From NCBI RefSeq assembly GCF_020622345.1, contig NZ_JACNMO010000009.1, positions 1 to 64,000 on the forward strand: a stretch of 64,000 bases of DNA, read 5' to 3'. A program made the position numbers and the translations under genes. The notes under the pieces were generated by a model, which worked only from the letters and a program-made list of their open reading frames with translations, searched no databases and had not been told where the DNA came from. Below are positions 51,963 through 60,832 of the stretch, one piece after another. Within the stretch, counting starts at the first letter, position 1; every line of letters begins with the position of its first letter. Origin of the DNA: Roseobacter weihaiensis. Its GTDB lineage: Bacteria; Pseudomonadota; Alphaproteobacteria; Rhodobacterales; Rhodobacteraceae.

Positions 51963-52565
51963 GTGGACTGGATTGCTGTTGGATTGAGTGTGGATGTTCC
52001 TGCGGGTACTGTTGTGCCGCGCCGGGTAAATGACACCGATATGGCCATTTGGTGCAGTGCGGCGGGCAAGCTTCATGCCTGGGGTGATCGGTGCCCGCAC
52101 CGCGGCATGCGGTTGTCGCATGGGTTCGTGCGCGGCGAAACGCTGTCTTGTATCTATCACGGCTGGCAATATGGCATGGACGGTACGTGCAGCTACATTC
52201 CGGCGCATCCGCAGCTTGAGCCGCCTAAAACGATCTGCGCCAGGAGTTATGCCTGCAACGAGCAGGACCAGATGATCTGGGTGGCTTTGGCGCCGACACA
52301 GGCAAAAACACCCGACGCCGAAGGACGCCGCCCGGTCCGGTCACTGGAGATCACCCTGCCGGTCGCCAAGGTGGCAGAAGGCTTGGGCCATCCAATGTCG
52401 TCTTTGATGGTGCTGGGTGGCGTTTATGACCTGGCCGTGGCGCTGCAGCCCAGCACGCAACACAGTTGTGTCCTGCACGCATTTGCAGGAGCGGACCAGG
52501 AGCGCAAACAGGTATCGCGGCATTTGGAAAAGATGCGAGCAGAACTGGAGAGCGCAGATGCGTGA
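51963..52565 (+). CDS. Stand-alone Rieske 2Fe-2S protein
   Basis: A 200-residue protein starting at GTG 51963 with GAAAGGGG upstream. Residues 1-110 are a Rieske domain as found at the N-terminus of ring-hydroxylating oxygenase alpha subunits: Cys44-Pro-His46 (RCPHRGMRLSHG) and Cys63-x2-His66 (CIYHGWQYGMDG). The last 80 residues (SLEITLPVAKVAEGLG, HLEKMRAELESADA) are not recognised. It overlaps the next gene, an oxygenase subunit that lacks its own Rieske cluster, by eight bases (ATGCGTGA), so the two together supply what is normally one polypeptide. No reductase gene is nearby. Confidence 0.83.
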   Translation: MDWIAVGLSVDVPAGTVVPRRVNDTDMAIWCSAAGKLHAWGDRCPHRGMRLSHGFVRGETLSCIYHGWQYGMDGTCSYIPAHPQLEPPKTICARSYACNEQDQMIWVALAPTQAKTPDAEGRRPVRSLEITLPVAKVAEGLGHPMSSLMVLGGVYDLAVALQPSTQHSCVLHAFAGADQERKQVSRHLEKMRAELESADA

Positions 52566-53394
52566 AGCGGTTGACGACCATTGGTACCCGGTGGGGTTAC
52601 TGTCGGGCCTGGAGGATACGCGCAAGACATTGCTGCTGGGCCGGGAGATTGCGGTGGGGCGCAACGGTGCCGGTGTCTTTGTCCGTGACGCTGCGGGCCG
52701 GGCGTTGCCCACGGTTGCACGGTTTGGCCATCTCTGGACAAGCCCCGGCCAGCCGACCCGCGATCTCTTCACGATCCCGGAGGCAGATACGCCGGGCCGG
52801 CAACTGGTTGATGTGGGGTCTGTCCGGGTGAAATGCTCCCCCTTGCGGGCTGTTGAGAACTTTCTCGACATTGCGCATTTCCCCTTTGTGCATACGGATA
52901 TTCTTGGGGCGGAGCCGCATACCGAAGTTGAGCGTTATCAGGTGGATATCCGTGAGGAGGTGGATGAGGTCTGGGCCACGGAGGTGAAGTTTTTCCAGCC
53001 CCAGGCCGCCAGATCCGCCGAAGGTGGTATCAAGACAGAATACATGTACCGGGTGCCCGCCCCCACCTGTGCGGTGCTCTACAAGACCTGTCCACCGCGA
53101 CCGGGGGAGTGGGACGTGATCACCCTCTTTGTCCAGCCCCTGACAGAGGAATGGTGCGAGGTCTGGCCTTGGATGGCGCTTTATGATGACCAGTCCACCA
53201 TGGCTGAGATGGTCAGTTTTCAGCAGATGATCTTCATGCAGGATCGCTCGATCCTGGAAAACCAGATCCCGCGCAAACTGCCGCTCGATCCGGGCATGGA
53301 GGTGCCGACCCAGGCGGATATGACATCGGTCGCGTATCGGCGCTGGCTCAAGCGGATCGGCTACACCTATGGGGCGCAACTGGTAGCCGCATGA
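52558..53394 (+). CDS. Rieske-type oxygenase catalytic subunit without Rieske cluster (NdmC-like architecture)
   Basis: A 278-residue protein. It starts like a Rieske oxygenase (DDHWYPVGLLSGLED, LLLGREIAVGRNGAG) but the CxH and CxxH cluster ligands are gone; the region reads RALPTVARFGHLWTSPG. The mononuclear iron site is intact: Asp104-x2-His107-x4-His112 in NFLDIAHFPFVH, and Asp229 in MQDRSILENQ as third ligand. This is the architecture of NdmC in methylxanthine degradation, where the Rieske cluster comes from another protein. The partner here would be the overlapping Rieske gene. The operon's purine transport and deaminase genes suggest a purine substrate, perhaps N-demethylation. Confidence 0.8.
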   Translation: MREAVDDHWYPVGLLSGLEDTRKTLLLGREIAVGRNGAGVFVRDAAGRALPTVARFGHLWTSPGQPTRDLFTIPEADTPGRQLVDVGSVRVKCSPLRAVENFLDIAHFPFVHTDILGAEPHTEVERYQVDIREEVDEVWATEVKFFQPQAARSAEGGIKTEYMYRVPAPTCAVLYKTCPPRPGEWDVITLFVQPLTEEWCEVWPWMALYDDQSTMAEMVSFQQMIFMQDRSILENQIPRKLPLDPGMEVPTQADMTSVAYRRWLKRIGYTYGAQLVAA

Positions 53395-54002
53395 TCCTCT
53401 ACGACTATATTCTCAGCGCCAGTTGTTACCAGGTGCGCTTGATGGCGGCGCTTCTCGGGCAGCCCCTCACAACGCGGGCGGTGAACTTTCACCCCGCAAA
53501 AGAGCATAAATCGCCTGAGATGCTCAAACTGAACCCGAAGGGAACGCTTCCGGTCCTGCAAGACGGCGATCTGGTGCTGACCGAGAGCGCTGAAATCCTG
53601 CGCTATCTGACCAGGGATACGCCGGACTGGCGCGGGCAGGACGAGGTGTGGTTGTCCTTTGCAGCGGCGCTGAACGGCAGTATCGGGACGGCCCGCCTGC
53701 ACGATATCCTGAGCTACGATGCCGATATCGATGCGGTGCGCCGCGCTGGGGTGCAGCACCTGCGCCAGCTTGAGGCGCATCTGGTTGAGCAACGGTTTGA
53801 CGGGATGATCTTTCTGACCGGTCACACGCCGACCATTGCCGATATTGCCTGTTTCCCGACCACGGCTCTTGCGCCGGATGGCGGTGTCAGCCTCGATGTA
53901 TATCCCTCCATCCGCCTGTGGATGCGGGCGATCCGCTCGCTGCCCGGATTTATCGAAATGCCTGGCATCCATCGCCTGCATGAGTTGGAGGCGGCCCCAT
54001 GA
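53391..54002 (+). CDS. Glutathione S-transferase-like protein (NdmE-like position)
   Basis: A 203-residue GST. The thioredoxin-like domain (ILYDYILSASCYQVRLMAALLG, then NPKGTLPVLQDGDLVLTES) is followed by a helical domain (TPTIADIACFPTTAL). It overlaps the oxygenase gene and the deaminase gene by four bases each (ATGA). In caffeine degradation, NdmE is a GST homologue needed for assembly of the NdmC/NdmD complex. The same gene combination here makes a structural or stabilising role likely; an ordinary glutathione-conjugating role remains possible. Confidence 0.8.
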   Translation: MILYDYILSASCYQVRLMAALLGQPLTTRAVNFHPAKEHKSPEMLKLNPKGTLPVLQDGDLVLTESAEILRYLTRDTPDWRGQDEVWLSFAAALNGSIGTARLHDILSYDADIDAVRRAGVQHLRQLEAHLVEQRFDGMIFLTGHTPTIADIACFPTTALAPDGGVSLDVYPSIRLWMRAIRSLPGFIEMPGIHRLHELEAAP

Positions 54003-55384
54003 CGGCGCTTTTGCTCCGGAACTGCGACGCGATTGTGACCTCCGCCTCCGATCCGGTTCTGCACGGCCAGGATATTCTGTGCGACAACGGGGCGATCACG
54101 GCCATCGGGCCAGATCTTGACCGCGATATCCCGGCGGGCACCGACATCATCAGCGGGGCGGGCCTTTTCATCTATCCCGGTCTGGTGAACACCCACCACC
54201 ATTTCTTTCAATGCTTCGTGCGCAACCGCGCCGAGCTGGACTGGACCCGCTACAGCGTCATTGAATGGCTGGACCGGATCTATCCGGTTTTCTCGCGCTT
54301 GACCGAAGAGTGCTTCTATCACTCCTCCATTGTTGCGATGGCCGAGCTGATCAAGCACGGCTGCACCACCGCCTTCGATCATCAGTATTGCTTTCCAAAA
54401 CACGCAGGCTCGCGCATCATCGACCGTCAGTTCGAGGCGGCGGAGCTGATGGGGATGCGCTTTCATGCCGGGCGCGGTGGCAACACCCTGCCCAGATCCG
54501 AGGGCAGCACGATCCCCGACGCGATGCTGGAGACCACGGATGCCTTCATCGCCGACTGTGCCCGCGTGATCGAAGCTTACCACGATCCAGACCCGCTTGC
54601 GATGCGCCAGGTCGCCGTCGCACCCTGCCAGCCGGTGAATTGCTACCGCGAGACCTTCGTGGAATCCGTTGCACTGGCCCGCGACAAGGGCGTGATTTTG
54701 CACAGCCATGTGGGCGAGGGCGAAAGCCCGGTGATCGCGCAGGTCCATGGGATGCGCACGGTCGACTATTGTGAAAGCCTTGGTTTTGCGGGCCCCGACA
54801 CGTTCTATGCCCATGGCTGGGAATTGACGCATGATGAGCTGAGGAAAATGGCGGCCTCCGGCACCGGTGTGTCCCATTGTTCTGAGCCCGTCTATCTGGT
54901 CGGTGCGGAGGTCACGGATATCCCCGCGATGGACGCGCTTGGGGTGCGCCTGGGGTTGGGATGTGATGGCGCGGCCTCCAACGACAATTCCAACCTGATG
55001 CACTGCGTGCATTCGTCCTACATGCTGCAATGTTTGGCGGCCCGCACGCGTGATGATCCCGTGCCTGCACCTGCCGCGTTCCTGTCTTACGCGACCGAAG
55101 GCGGCGCATCTTTGCTGGGCCGCACGGATATCGGTGCGTTGCAGCCCGGCAGGGCGGCAGACCTCTTTGCCATCGACACGCGCAAGCTTGACTATGTCGG
55201 TACGCGGCATGACCCGATCAGCCTGATCGCCAAAGTGGGCATCGGCGCGGCTGTCGATCTGACCGTGATCAACGGGCGCATCGTCTGGCGCAACGGCGCC
55301 TTTCCGCATCTGGACGAGGGCGCGCTTTTTGCCGCCGCCGAAGACACACTTCACACCATACTGCCAAAAACAGGGGGACTCTAA
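53999..55384 (+). CDS. Amidohydrolase, 8-oxoguanine deaminase / TrzA family
   Basis: A 461-residue amidohydrolase-superfamily enzyme. Metal ligands are visible in GLVNTHHHFFQ, ILHSHVGEGE, YAHGWELTHDE and LGLGCDGAASND. Closest family by motif is 8-oxoguanine/isoguanine and chlorotriazine-type deaminases (COG0402). It would remove the exocyclic amino group of a (modified) purine in the cytoplasm. It lies between the oxygenase/GST genes and the purine-type transporter with overlapping or touching starts, so all act on the same imported compound. The exact substrate cannot be read from the sequence. Confidence 0.82.
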   Translation: MTALLLRNCDAIVTSASDPVLHGQDILCDNGAITAIGPDLDRDIPAGTDIISGAGLFIYPGLVNTHHHFFQCFVRNRAELDWTRYSVIEWLDRIYPVFSRLTEECFYHSSIVAMAELIKHGCTTAFDHQYCFPKHAGSRIIDRQFEAAELMGMRFHAGRGGNTLPRSEGSTIPDAMLETTDAFIADCARVIEAYHDPDPLAMRQVAVAPCQPVNCYRETFVESVALARDKGVILHSHVGEGESPVIAQVHGMRTVDYCESLGFAGPDTFYAHGWELTHDELRKMAASGTGVSHCSEPVYLVGAEVTDIPAMDALGVRLGLGCDGAASNDNSNLMHCVHSSYMLQCLAARTRDDPVPAPAAFLSYATEGGASLLGRTDIGALQPGRAADLFAIDTRKLDYVGTRHDPISLIAKVGIGAAVDLTVINGRIVWRNGAFPHLDEGALFAAAEDTLHTILPKTGGL

Positions 55385-56479
55385 ATGTCACATACCGTTC
55401 AACGCCGCACGTTTCTGAAAGGATCGCTGGCCGCGACCACCGCCATCGCCTTGCCCATGCGGGCCATCGCCGACGATGTGCTGAAAATGGGTGTGGTGCT
55501 GCCATCCCCCGAAGCTGACGTGGGCTGGTCACACACCTTGATGGAAGGCGTACGCAGCGTGCAGGAGGCTTACGGCGACAAGATCGAAGTGACCGTGCTG
55601 GAAAACATTGCCGAAGGGCCAGATGCGGACCGGATCGCCAATGGGCTTGTGGCCGACGGGAACACCGTCCTGCTCCTGGGGTCGTTCGGCTATCAGAACG
55701 GCGGTATCCAGATTGCCAAGCGCCGGCGCGATATCTCGATCATTCACGCCTCGGGCTTCATGGTCGAGCCGAACTTTGCCCCGTTCACCGCCAAATACTG
55801 GCAGGGCACCTATCTGATGGGGATGGCGGCGGCCTCTCTTACCAAGACCAAGAAGCTCGGCTGCGTCGGGGCCTTTGCGATCCCGGAACTCATCACGTCG
55901 ATCAATGCCTACATGCTGGGGGCGCAATCCGTCGACCCCGAGATCGAGATGAGTGTGGTTTGGGTCAACAGCTGGTTTGATCCGGCCTCTGAGCAAGAGG
56001 CGGCGAAAGCGCTGATTTCGCAAGGGGCCGATGTGATCTTTTCGAACGCGCAAGACACGCCGTCCGTGATCGCGGTGGCCGAAGAGGCGGGCGTTTACGC
56101 CTGGAACCTGAATTCGTCGATGAAGACATATGCGCCGTCCAAGTATCTGGGCGTTGTGGGCACCGACTGGGGACCACATTTCAAACGTCTGGTCGATGCT
56201 CATGTGGCCGGGGATTATCCGGGTGAAAACTTCTGGCTCGGGATGGAAGACGACATCGTCTTTACCGCAGACTGGAACCCGGACATTCCCGCCGATGTGG
56301 TCGCCCAGATCGAAGCGCGCCAGGCCGAGATCAAGGCCGGTACCTTCGATGTCTTTAAGGGACCGCTGACGGATCAATCGGGTTCAGTACGTGTGGCGGA
56401 CGGTGTGACCATGACGGACGGCGAAATCCTCGGCATGGATTGGCATGTCGCGGGCGTGACAACGCCGCTCCCTTCATGA
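55385..56479 (+). CDS. BMP-family ABC transporter substrate-binding protein (purine nucleoside type)
   Basis: A 364-residue periplasmic binding protein. The N-terminus has a twin-arginine-like signal (RRTFLKGSLAATTAIALPM). The mature part belongs to the basic-membrane-protein (PnrA-like) family that binds nucleosides and purines: LKMGVVLPSPEADVGWSHTL, ILHASGF-like SIIHASGFMVEPN, and VWVNSWFDPASEQEAAKAL. The start abuts the deaminase stop with no gap, and the stop overlaps the ATPase gene by ATGA. It brings the operon's substrate to the permease pair. Confidence 0.85.
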   Translation: MSHTVQRRTFLKGSLAATTAIALPMRAIADDVLKMGVVLPSPEADVGWSHTLMEGVRSVQEAYGDKIEVTVLENIAEGPDADRIANGLVADGNTVLLLGSFGYQNGGIQIAKRRRDISIIHASGFMVEPNFAPFTAKYWQGTYLMGMAAASLTKTKKLGCVGAFAIPELITSINAYMLGAQSVDPEIEMSVVWVNSWFDPASEQEAAKALISQGADVIFSNAQDTPSVIAVAEEAGVYAWNLNSSMKTYAPSKYLGVVGTDWGPHFKRLVDAHVAGDYPGENFWLGMEDDIVFTADWNPDIPADVVAQIEARQAEIKAGTFDVFKGPLTDQSGSVRVADGVTMTDGEILGMDWHVAGVTTPLPS

Positions 56480-57975
56480 GAAAACAGGCCCTTTTGACCC
56501 TGTCGGGCGTCTCCAAACGCTACGGCACGGTTCAGGCCAACCAGGCGATCGACCTTGAGGTGAAATCGGGGTCGATCCACGCCATTCTGGGGGAGAATGG
56601 CGCCGGGAAATCCACCTTGATGAAGCTGATCTACGGGGTGGAGCATCCCGACGACGGCAGCATCGCGTGGAACGGTGCACCCGTACAATTGTCCCGCCCC
56701 TCCGACGCGCAAGCTTTGGGGATCGGCATGGTGTTTCAGCATTTTTCGTTGTTTGAGACGCTCAGCGTGGTTCAGAACGTGTCATTGATGGTGCCCGGCC
56801 GACCGGCTGAGATCGCGACAAAGATTGGCGATCTGGGGCGCAAGTTTGGACTGGTGGTGGACCCAGATGCGATGGTGCACACCCTGTCGGTCGGCGAACG
56901 GCAGCGGGTCGAAATCATCCGCTGCCTGCTGCTGAACCCCAAGCTTCTGATCCTCGATGAGCCCACATCGGTCCTGCCGCCGCAAAGTGTCAAACTGCTG
57001 TTTGAGACGTTGCGCAAGTTGCAGGCCGAGGGCACGGCGATCCTCTTTATCTCGCACAAGCTCGAAGAGATCCGCGCGCTCTGTGACGAGGCGACCGTCT
57101 TGCGCGATGGCAAGGTGACGGGCCGCGTGGACCCGCGGGCCCACAGCGCGCGCGACTTGGCGCAAATGATGATTGGTCGCGACATGCCGCATCTGGCGGT
57201 GTCAAACAGCGCGCAGCCTGGCGAGGTCCGATTGCGTTTGCACAATCTGAGCCATCCGCGCGCAACGCAGTTTGGTACGACACTCACAGACGTTAACCTG
57301 GACCTGCGCGCGGGTCAGGTCATTGGCATTGCGGGGATCTCTGGCAACGGCCAGCAAGAGCTGGCAGCTCTCATCTCGGGCGAGCTGCGCGCGCGTAAGC
57401 CTGAGATGGTCCAGATCATGGGGCAAGCGGTTGGCCGTCGCGGCCCGATGCATCGCCGCGCGCTTGGGTTCACCTTTGTGCCCGAAGAGCGGCTGGGGCG
57501 CGGGGCCGTGCCCGAGATGTCGTTGGCCGATAACAGCCTTTTGACGGCGCACGGGCAGGGCATGCTGCGGGGAGGGTTCATCAAGCGGCGGGTGGAGCAG
57601 AGCTTTACCCGCCGCTGTATGGAAGACTTCGATGTGCGCACCTCCGGCCCGGACGCGGAGGCCGGAGCGCTTTCTGGCGGCAACCTGCAAAAATTCATCC
57701 TGGGCCGCGAGATCATGCTGGCCCCCGACGTGATGCTGGTATCGCAGCCCACATGGGGGGTCGATATCGGGGCCGCCACAGCGATCCGGCGCCGTCTGAT
57801 CGAGATGCGGGACAACGGCGCCGCGATCCTGGTGATTTCCGAAGAACTCGAAGAACTGTTCGAGATTTGCGACATCCTCCATGTCCTTCACGAAGGGCGG
57901 CTGTCCACCGGCCTGCCCGCCGCCGACACCACCGCCGAAGAGGTCGGGGCCTATATGATCGGGGCAAGGCTGTGA
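56476..57975 (+). CDS. ABC transporter ATP-binding protein, two nucleotide-binding domains
   Basis: A 499-residue tandem ATPase. First domain: Walker A GENGAGKST, signature LSVGERQRVEI, Walker B LLILDEPTSVL. Second domain: degenerate Walker A GISGNGQQEL, signature LSGGNLQKFILGREI. This is the usual form for sugar/nucleoside (YufO/NupA, RbsA-like) importers, in which only one site hydrolyses ATP well. ATG 56476 overlaps the binding protein stop, and the stop overlaps the first permease start (GTGA). Confidence 0.88.
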   Translation: MRKQALLTLSGVSKRYGTVQANQAIDLEVKSGSIHAILGENGAGKSTLMKLIYGVEHPDDGSIAWNGAPVQLSRPSDAQALGIGMVFQHFSLFETLSVVQNVSLMVPGRPAEIATKIGDLGRKFGLVVDPDAMVHTLSVGERQRVEIIRCLLLNPKLLILDEPTSVLPPQSVKLLFETLRKLQAEGTAILFISHKLEEIRALCDEATVLRDGKVTGRVDPRAHSARDLAQMMIGRDMPHLAVSNSAQPGEVRLRLHNLSHPRATQFGTTLTDVNLDLRAGQVIGIAGISGNGQQELAALISGELRARKPEMVQIMGQAVGRRGPMHRRALGFTFVPEERLGRGAVPEMSLADNSLLTAHGQGMLRGGFIKRRVEQSFTRRCMEDFDVRTSGPDAEAGALSGGNLQKFILGREIMLAPDVMLVSQPTWGVDIGAATAIRRRLIEMRDNGAAILVISEELEELFEICDILHVLHEGRLSTGLPAADTTAEEVGAYMIGARL

Positions 57976-59042
57976 AGTTGCGCCTGGTCAGACGCGACGC
58001 CGCGTCTCGTCTGGCAATGTTCGGCGCGCCGGTGCTGGCGCTGATCCTCACCTGCCTGACCAGCCTGATCCTCTTTGCCCTCTTGGGCATCCCTGCGGGC
58101 AAGGCGCTGCATGCGCTTCTGCTCAAACCGTTCCTCAGTTGGTACAGCTTTTCCGAAGTGCTGCTGAAAATGGCCCCGCTGCTGCTGATTGCGCAGGGGC
58201 TGGCCATCGGGTTCCGCGCCAATGTGTTCAACATCGGCGCCGAGGGGCAATTCATCATCGGCGCGATTTGCGCCTCTGCCTTCCCGGTCTTTTACCCGGA
58301 CGGAAATCTGCCCTTCATGCTGCCTGCCATGATTGTCGCAGGCGGGCTCGGCGGCATGGCCTACGCAGGGATCGCGGCGGGGTTGCGGACGCGGTACGGA
58401 GCCTCGGAAATCCTCGTGACGCTGATGCTGAGCCTGATCGCGGTCCAAATCCTGAACTACCTGCTACTGGGGCCGTGGAAAGACCCGCGGGGCTTCAATT
58501 TTCCGCAAACGGTGATGTTCCCGGGCAACGCGCTCCTGCCGCTCCTGTTCGAGAATGTCCGGCCGAATATCTCCCTGATCTTTGCGCTGCTTGCGAGCCT
58601 CTTTGCCTATCTGATGATGGAGCGGCACTTTCGGGGCTACCAGCTGCGCACAGCAGGCCTCGCGCCGAAAGCCGCGCTTTATGCGGGGTTCAGTGCGCCG
58701 CGCATGATCTGGCTCAGCCTGGCGCTCAGTGGGCTGGCAGCCGGGATCGCAGGGGCCAGCGAAGTTGCAGGGCCTTTGGGCCAGTTGCAACGATCTGTCG
58801 CCACCGGCTACGGTTATGCGGCAATCATCGTGGCCTATGTCGGCGGTTTGCGTCCCTTTGGTATTGTCGCCTCAAGTTTCCTGATCTCGGTGCTGTACAT
58901 CGGCGGGGACAGTGCGACTGTCTCTGCAGGTCTGCCCGTCGCGGCGGTCGAGGTGTTCCAAGGTATGCTGCTGTCCTTCTATCTTCTCACCTTCACGTTG
59001 ATCCGGTTCAGGGTACACCTTGACCGAGAGGCAACGGCATGA
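57972..59042 (+). CDS. ABC transporter permease (YufP/NupB-like)
   Basis: A 356-residue permease of the branched-chain/sugar/nucleoside class. It has about eight to nine helices and the family stretch GFRANVFNIGAEGQFIIGA, with FRGYQLRTAGLAPKAALYAG as the cytoplasmic loop that contacts the ATPase. The start is GTG 57972, overlapping the ATPase stop; an upstream open frame is only shadow. It pairs with the following permease. Confidence 0.87.
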   Translation: MKLRLVRRDAASRLAMFGAPVLALILTCLTSLILFALLGIPAGKALHALLLKPFLSWYSFSEVLLKMAPLLLIAQGLAIGFRANVFNIGAEGQFIIGAICASAFPVFYPDGNLPFMLPAMIVAGGLGGMAYAGIAAGLRTRYGASEILVTLMLSLIAVQILNYLLLGPWKDPRGFNFPQTVMFPGNALLPLLFENVRPNISLIFALLASLFAYLMMERHFRGYQLRTAGLAPKAALYAGFSAPRMIWLSLALSGLAAGIAGASEVAGPLGQLQRSVATGYGYAAIIVAYVGGLRPFGIVASSFLISVLYIGGDSATVSAGLPVAAVEVFQGMLLSFYLLTFTLIRFRVHLDREATA

Positions 59043-59923
59043 GCGCCGTTGAATTCCTGCTGGCCGGGACACTTGCTGCGGCCTTGCCTCTCCTGCTGGC
59101 GGCGTTGGGGGAAATGGTGGTGGAGAAGACGGGTCTGCTGAACCTCGGGCTGGAAGGGATGATGGCTGTCGGTGCGGCCATTGCCTTTATCTGTGTCTAC
59201 CACACGGGTGCGCATGTTCTGGGGTTTATGGCCGCGGCCATCGTTAGCGCGATTCTGGCGATGGTCTTTGCCTTCCTCGTTATCTTGGTCAAGGCAAACC
59301 AGGTCGCGGCAGGTCTGGCGATTGGGGTTCTTGGGCTGGGGCTGTCCGCGCTTTTCGGCAAGACTTACGAAAGCCTGACCATTTCCGGGCTGCCGGAATA
59401 CGGCCTGCCGCTCTTGTCGCATATCCCGCTGATTGGGCCGACCTTGTTGACACAGGATATTGTTGTCTGGTTAGCGGTCATCGGGACGATAGCGTTGTGG
59501 TATGTGCTCAACAAAACCAAGTTGGGGCTGATCATCACGGCGGTGGGCGAAAATGCCGAAGCGGCCCGCGCGATCGGCTATCCGGTGGCGGTGATACGGT
59601 GTGCTGCGGTGGCCTTTGGCGGCACGATGTGCGGATTGGCGGGGGCGTATGCGTCAACCGTTTACACTCCGCTTTGGGCCGATGGGATGATCGCCGGGCG
59701 TGGCTGGATTGCGTTGGCGTTGGTCGTGTTTGGCACCTGGCAAACCGGAAGGGTCGCCTTCGGAGCGCTTCTCTTTGGCATCTTGTCATTGGGAGAACTC
59801 ACGGCACAGGCCATTGGCGTGGCCATCCCATCGCAGGTGCTTTCAAGCTTGCCGTATCTTGTCACGATCTTGATGCTTGTCGTGATTTCCCGCCATCAGT
59901 TCCGGGCCAGTAAGAGGCTTTGA
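59039..59923 (+). CDS. ABC transporter permease (YufQ/NupC-like)
   Basis: A 294-residue permease, partner of the preceding one: TGLLNLGLEGMMAVGAAIAF near the start and LGLIITAVGENAEAARAIGY as the ATPase-contact loop. Its ATG overlaps the stop of the first permease (ATGA). It is the last gene of the operon that starts with the Rieske protein at 51963. Together the four transport genes form a complete purine/nucleoside-type importer. Confidence 0.87.
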   Translation: MSAVEFLLAGTLAAALPLLLAALGEMVVEKTGLLNLGLEGMMAVGAAIAFICVYHTGAHVLGFMAAAIVSAILAMVFAFLVILVKANQVAAGLAIGVLGLGLSALFGKTYESLTISGLPEYGLPLLSHIPLIGPTLLTQDIVVWLAVIGTIALWYVLNKTKLGLIITAVGENAEAARAIGYPVAVIRCAAVAFGGTMCGLAGAYASTVYTPLWADGMIAGRGWIALALVVFGTWQTGRVAFGALLFGILSLGELTAQAIGVAIPSQVLSSLPYLVTILMLVVISRHQFRASKRL

Positions 59924-60220
59924 TTGCTGGATCACCTGTGCAAGAAGCCGGTTGCAGCAGAGGCCATCCATTCCATCAGCAATGGCCGGATCCAAGGCGA
60001 CAACTGAGTATTTTTATCCAGGTAAGGGATTTGGAATTCTCGAAAGGAAATCCTGGGCTCTGTCGCTTTGGGGAGTGGCCGTCAGGCCAAGAGCCGCGGT
60101 GCGACCCCTTCATTCTGTAAACGGAAGGCGGTTTTCGACCGCCTGGTGTGCCCCTAAGAAACATCGCTGAGACCAGCCGTTTCGAGCCTCGAAAGGCCCT
60201 GGACAAGAAATGCATTGTTC
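59924..60220. other. Gene-free stretch after the purine-type operon, with inverted repeats
   Basis: No gene is supported. Two small inverted repeats are visible: GGATTT ... AAATCC at about 60027-60053, and GGCGGT/ACCGCC with a TTTTCG loop at about 60127-60144. Neither is followed by a clear T-run, so they are not standard terminators. A structured RNA is possible but nothing matches a family I know. Confidence 0.35.
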
Positions 60221-60832
60221 TCAAGTGGCCGCTGACGGAAAGACCTGTGGCGCCTCGTCTCGCTGGAACATACCGTAGTCCCGAGAGACCAGGATAGACA
60301 TCGCGTTTGTGACGTTCGGCGTTCGGCTTGCCTTCAAAACCACCGCGCTGCCTTCAGCCCGGCTGTCTGCCACCCTGACGCTGAGATACATATCCTCGAA
60401 ATTGACGCTGCCAAATGCCTCACCCCCGTCCGGAAACGGGTCGCCTTTGGTTGCGACAATTGTCACGAAGCGATCAGCGCCAGAGGCGGTATCGCCATTC
60501 GCTTCGTCTCCGGAAAATGTCGTGATGGCTTCGTTTTCACGATAGTTCTGCAACACGCGAAAAACCCGAATCCGATAGTCCTTGAAATGCGTGTTCCGGC
60601 CTGCGACCTGGGATTTATGATGCTGCGCATCGCACCGCCATTTGGCAATCGACGCCTCATCCTGCCAATGTGAATGAGACAGAATGATGTTGGAACGGAC
60701 CAAGGACTTGTAACGATCAATGAAAAGCAATCCGGTATGTGCGTCCAGCAAAGGGCGCAAACGGGCAGCATGGTCAAAGTAGTGATCCTCGTGACCGGCG
60801 CGCGGCTCGACCTCAAAAAGCAGTGCTTGCAT
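60221..60832 (-). CDS. Antibiotic-biosynthesis-monooxygenase (ABM) domain protein
   Basis: A 203-residue protein whose first 100 residues form a dimeric alpha/beta-barrel ABM domain: ALLFEVEPRAGHEDHYFDHAARL, NIILSHSHWQDEASIAKWRCD, and GRNTHFKDYRIRVFRVL. The C-terminal half (RFVTIVATKGDPFPDG, YLSVRVADSRAEGSAVVL) is unrecognised. Such proteins act as small cofactor-free oxygenases or haem-binding proteins. Single gene, convergent with the purine-type operon. Confidence 0.7.
   Translation of the reverse strand: MQALLFEVEPRAGHEDHYFDHAARLRPLLDAHTGLLFIDRYKSLVRSNIILSHSHWQDEASIAKWRCDAQHHKSQVAGRNTHFKDYRIRVFRVLQNYRENEAITTFSGDEANGDTASGADRFVTIVATKGDPFPDGGEAFGSVNFEDMYLSVRVADSRAEGSAVVLKASRTPNVTNAMSILVSRDYGMFQRDEAPQVFPSAAT

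Noticed and set aside
51872-51963. Purine riboswitch ahead of the Rieske operon
   Set aside because: The 90-base gap shows no purine riboswitch core sequence or paired-loop pattern that I can recognise.
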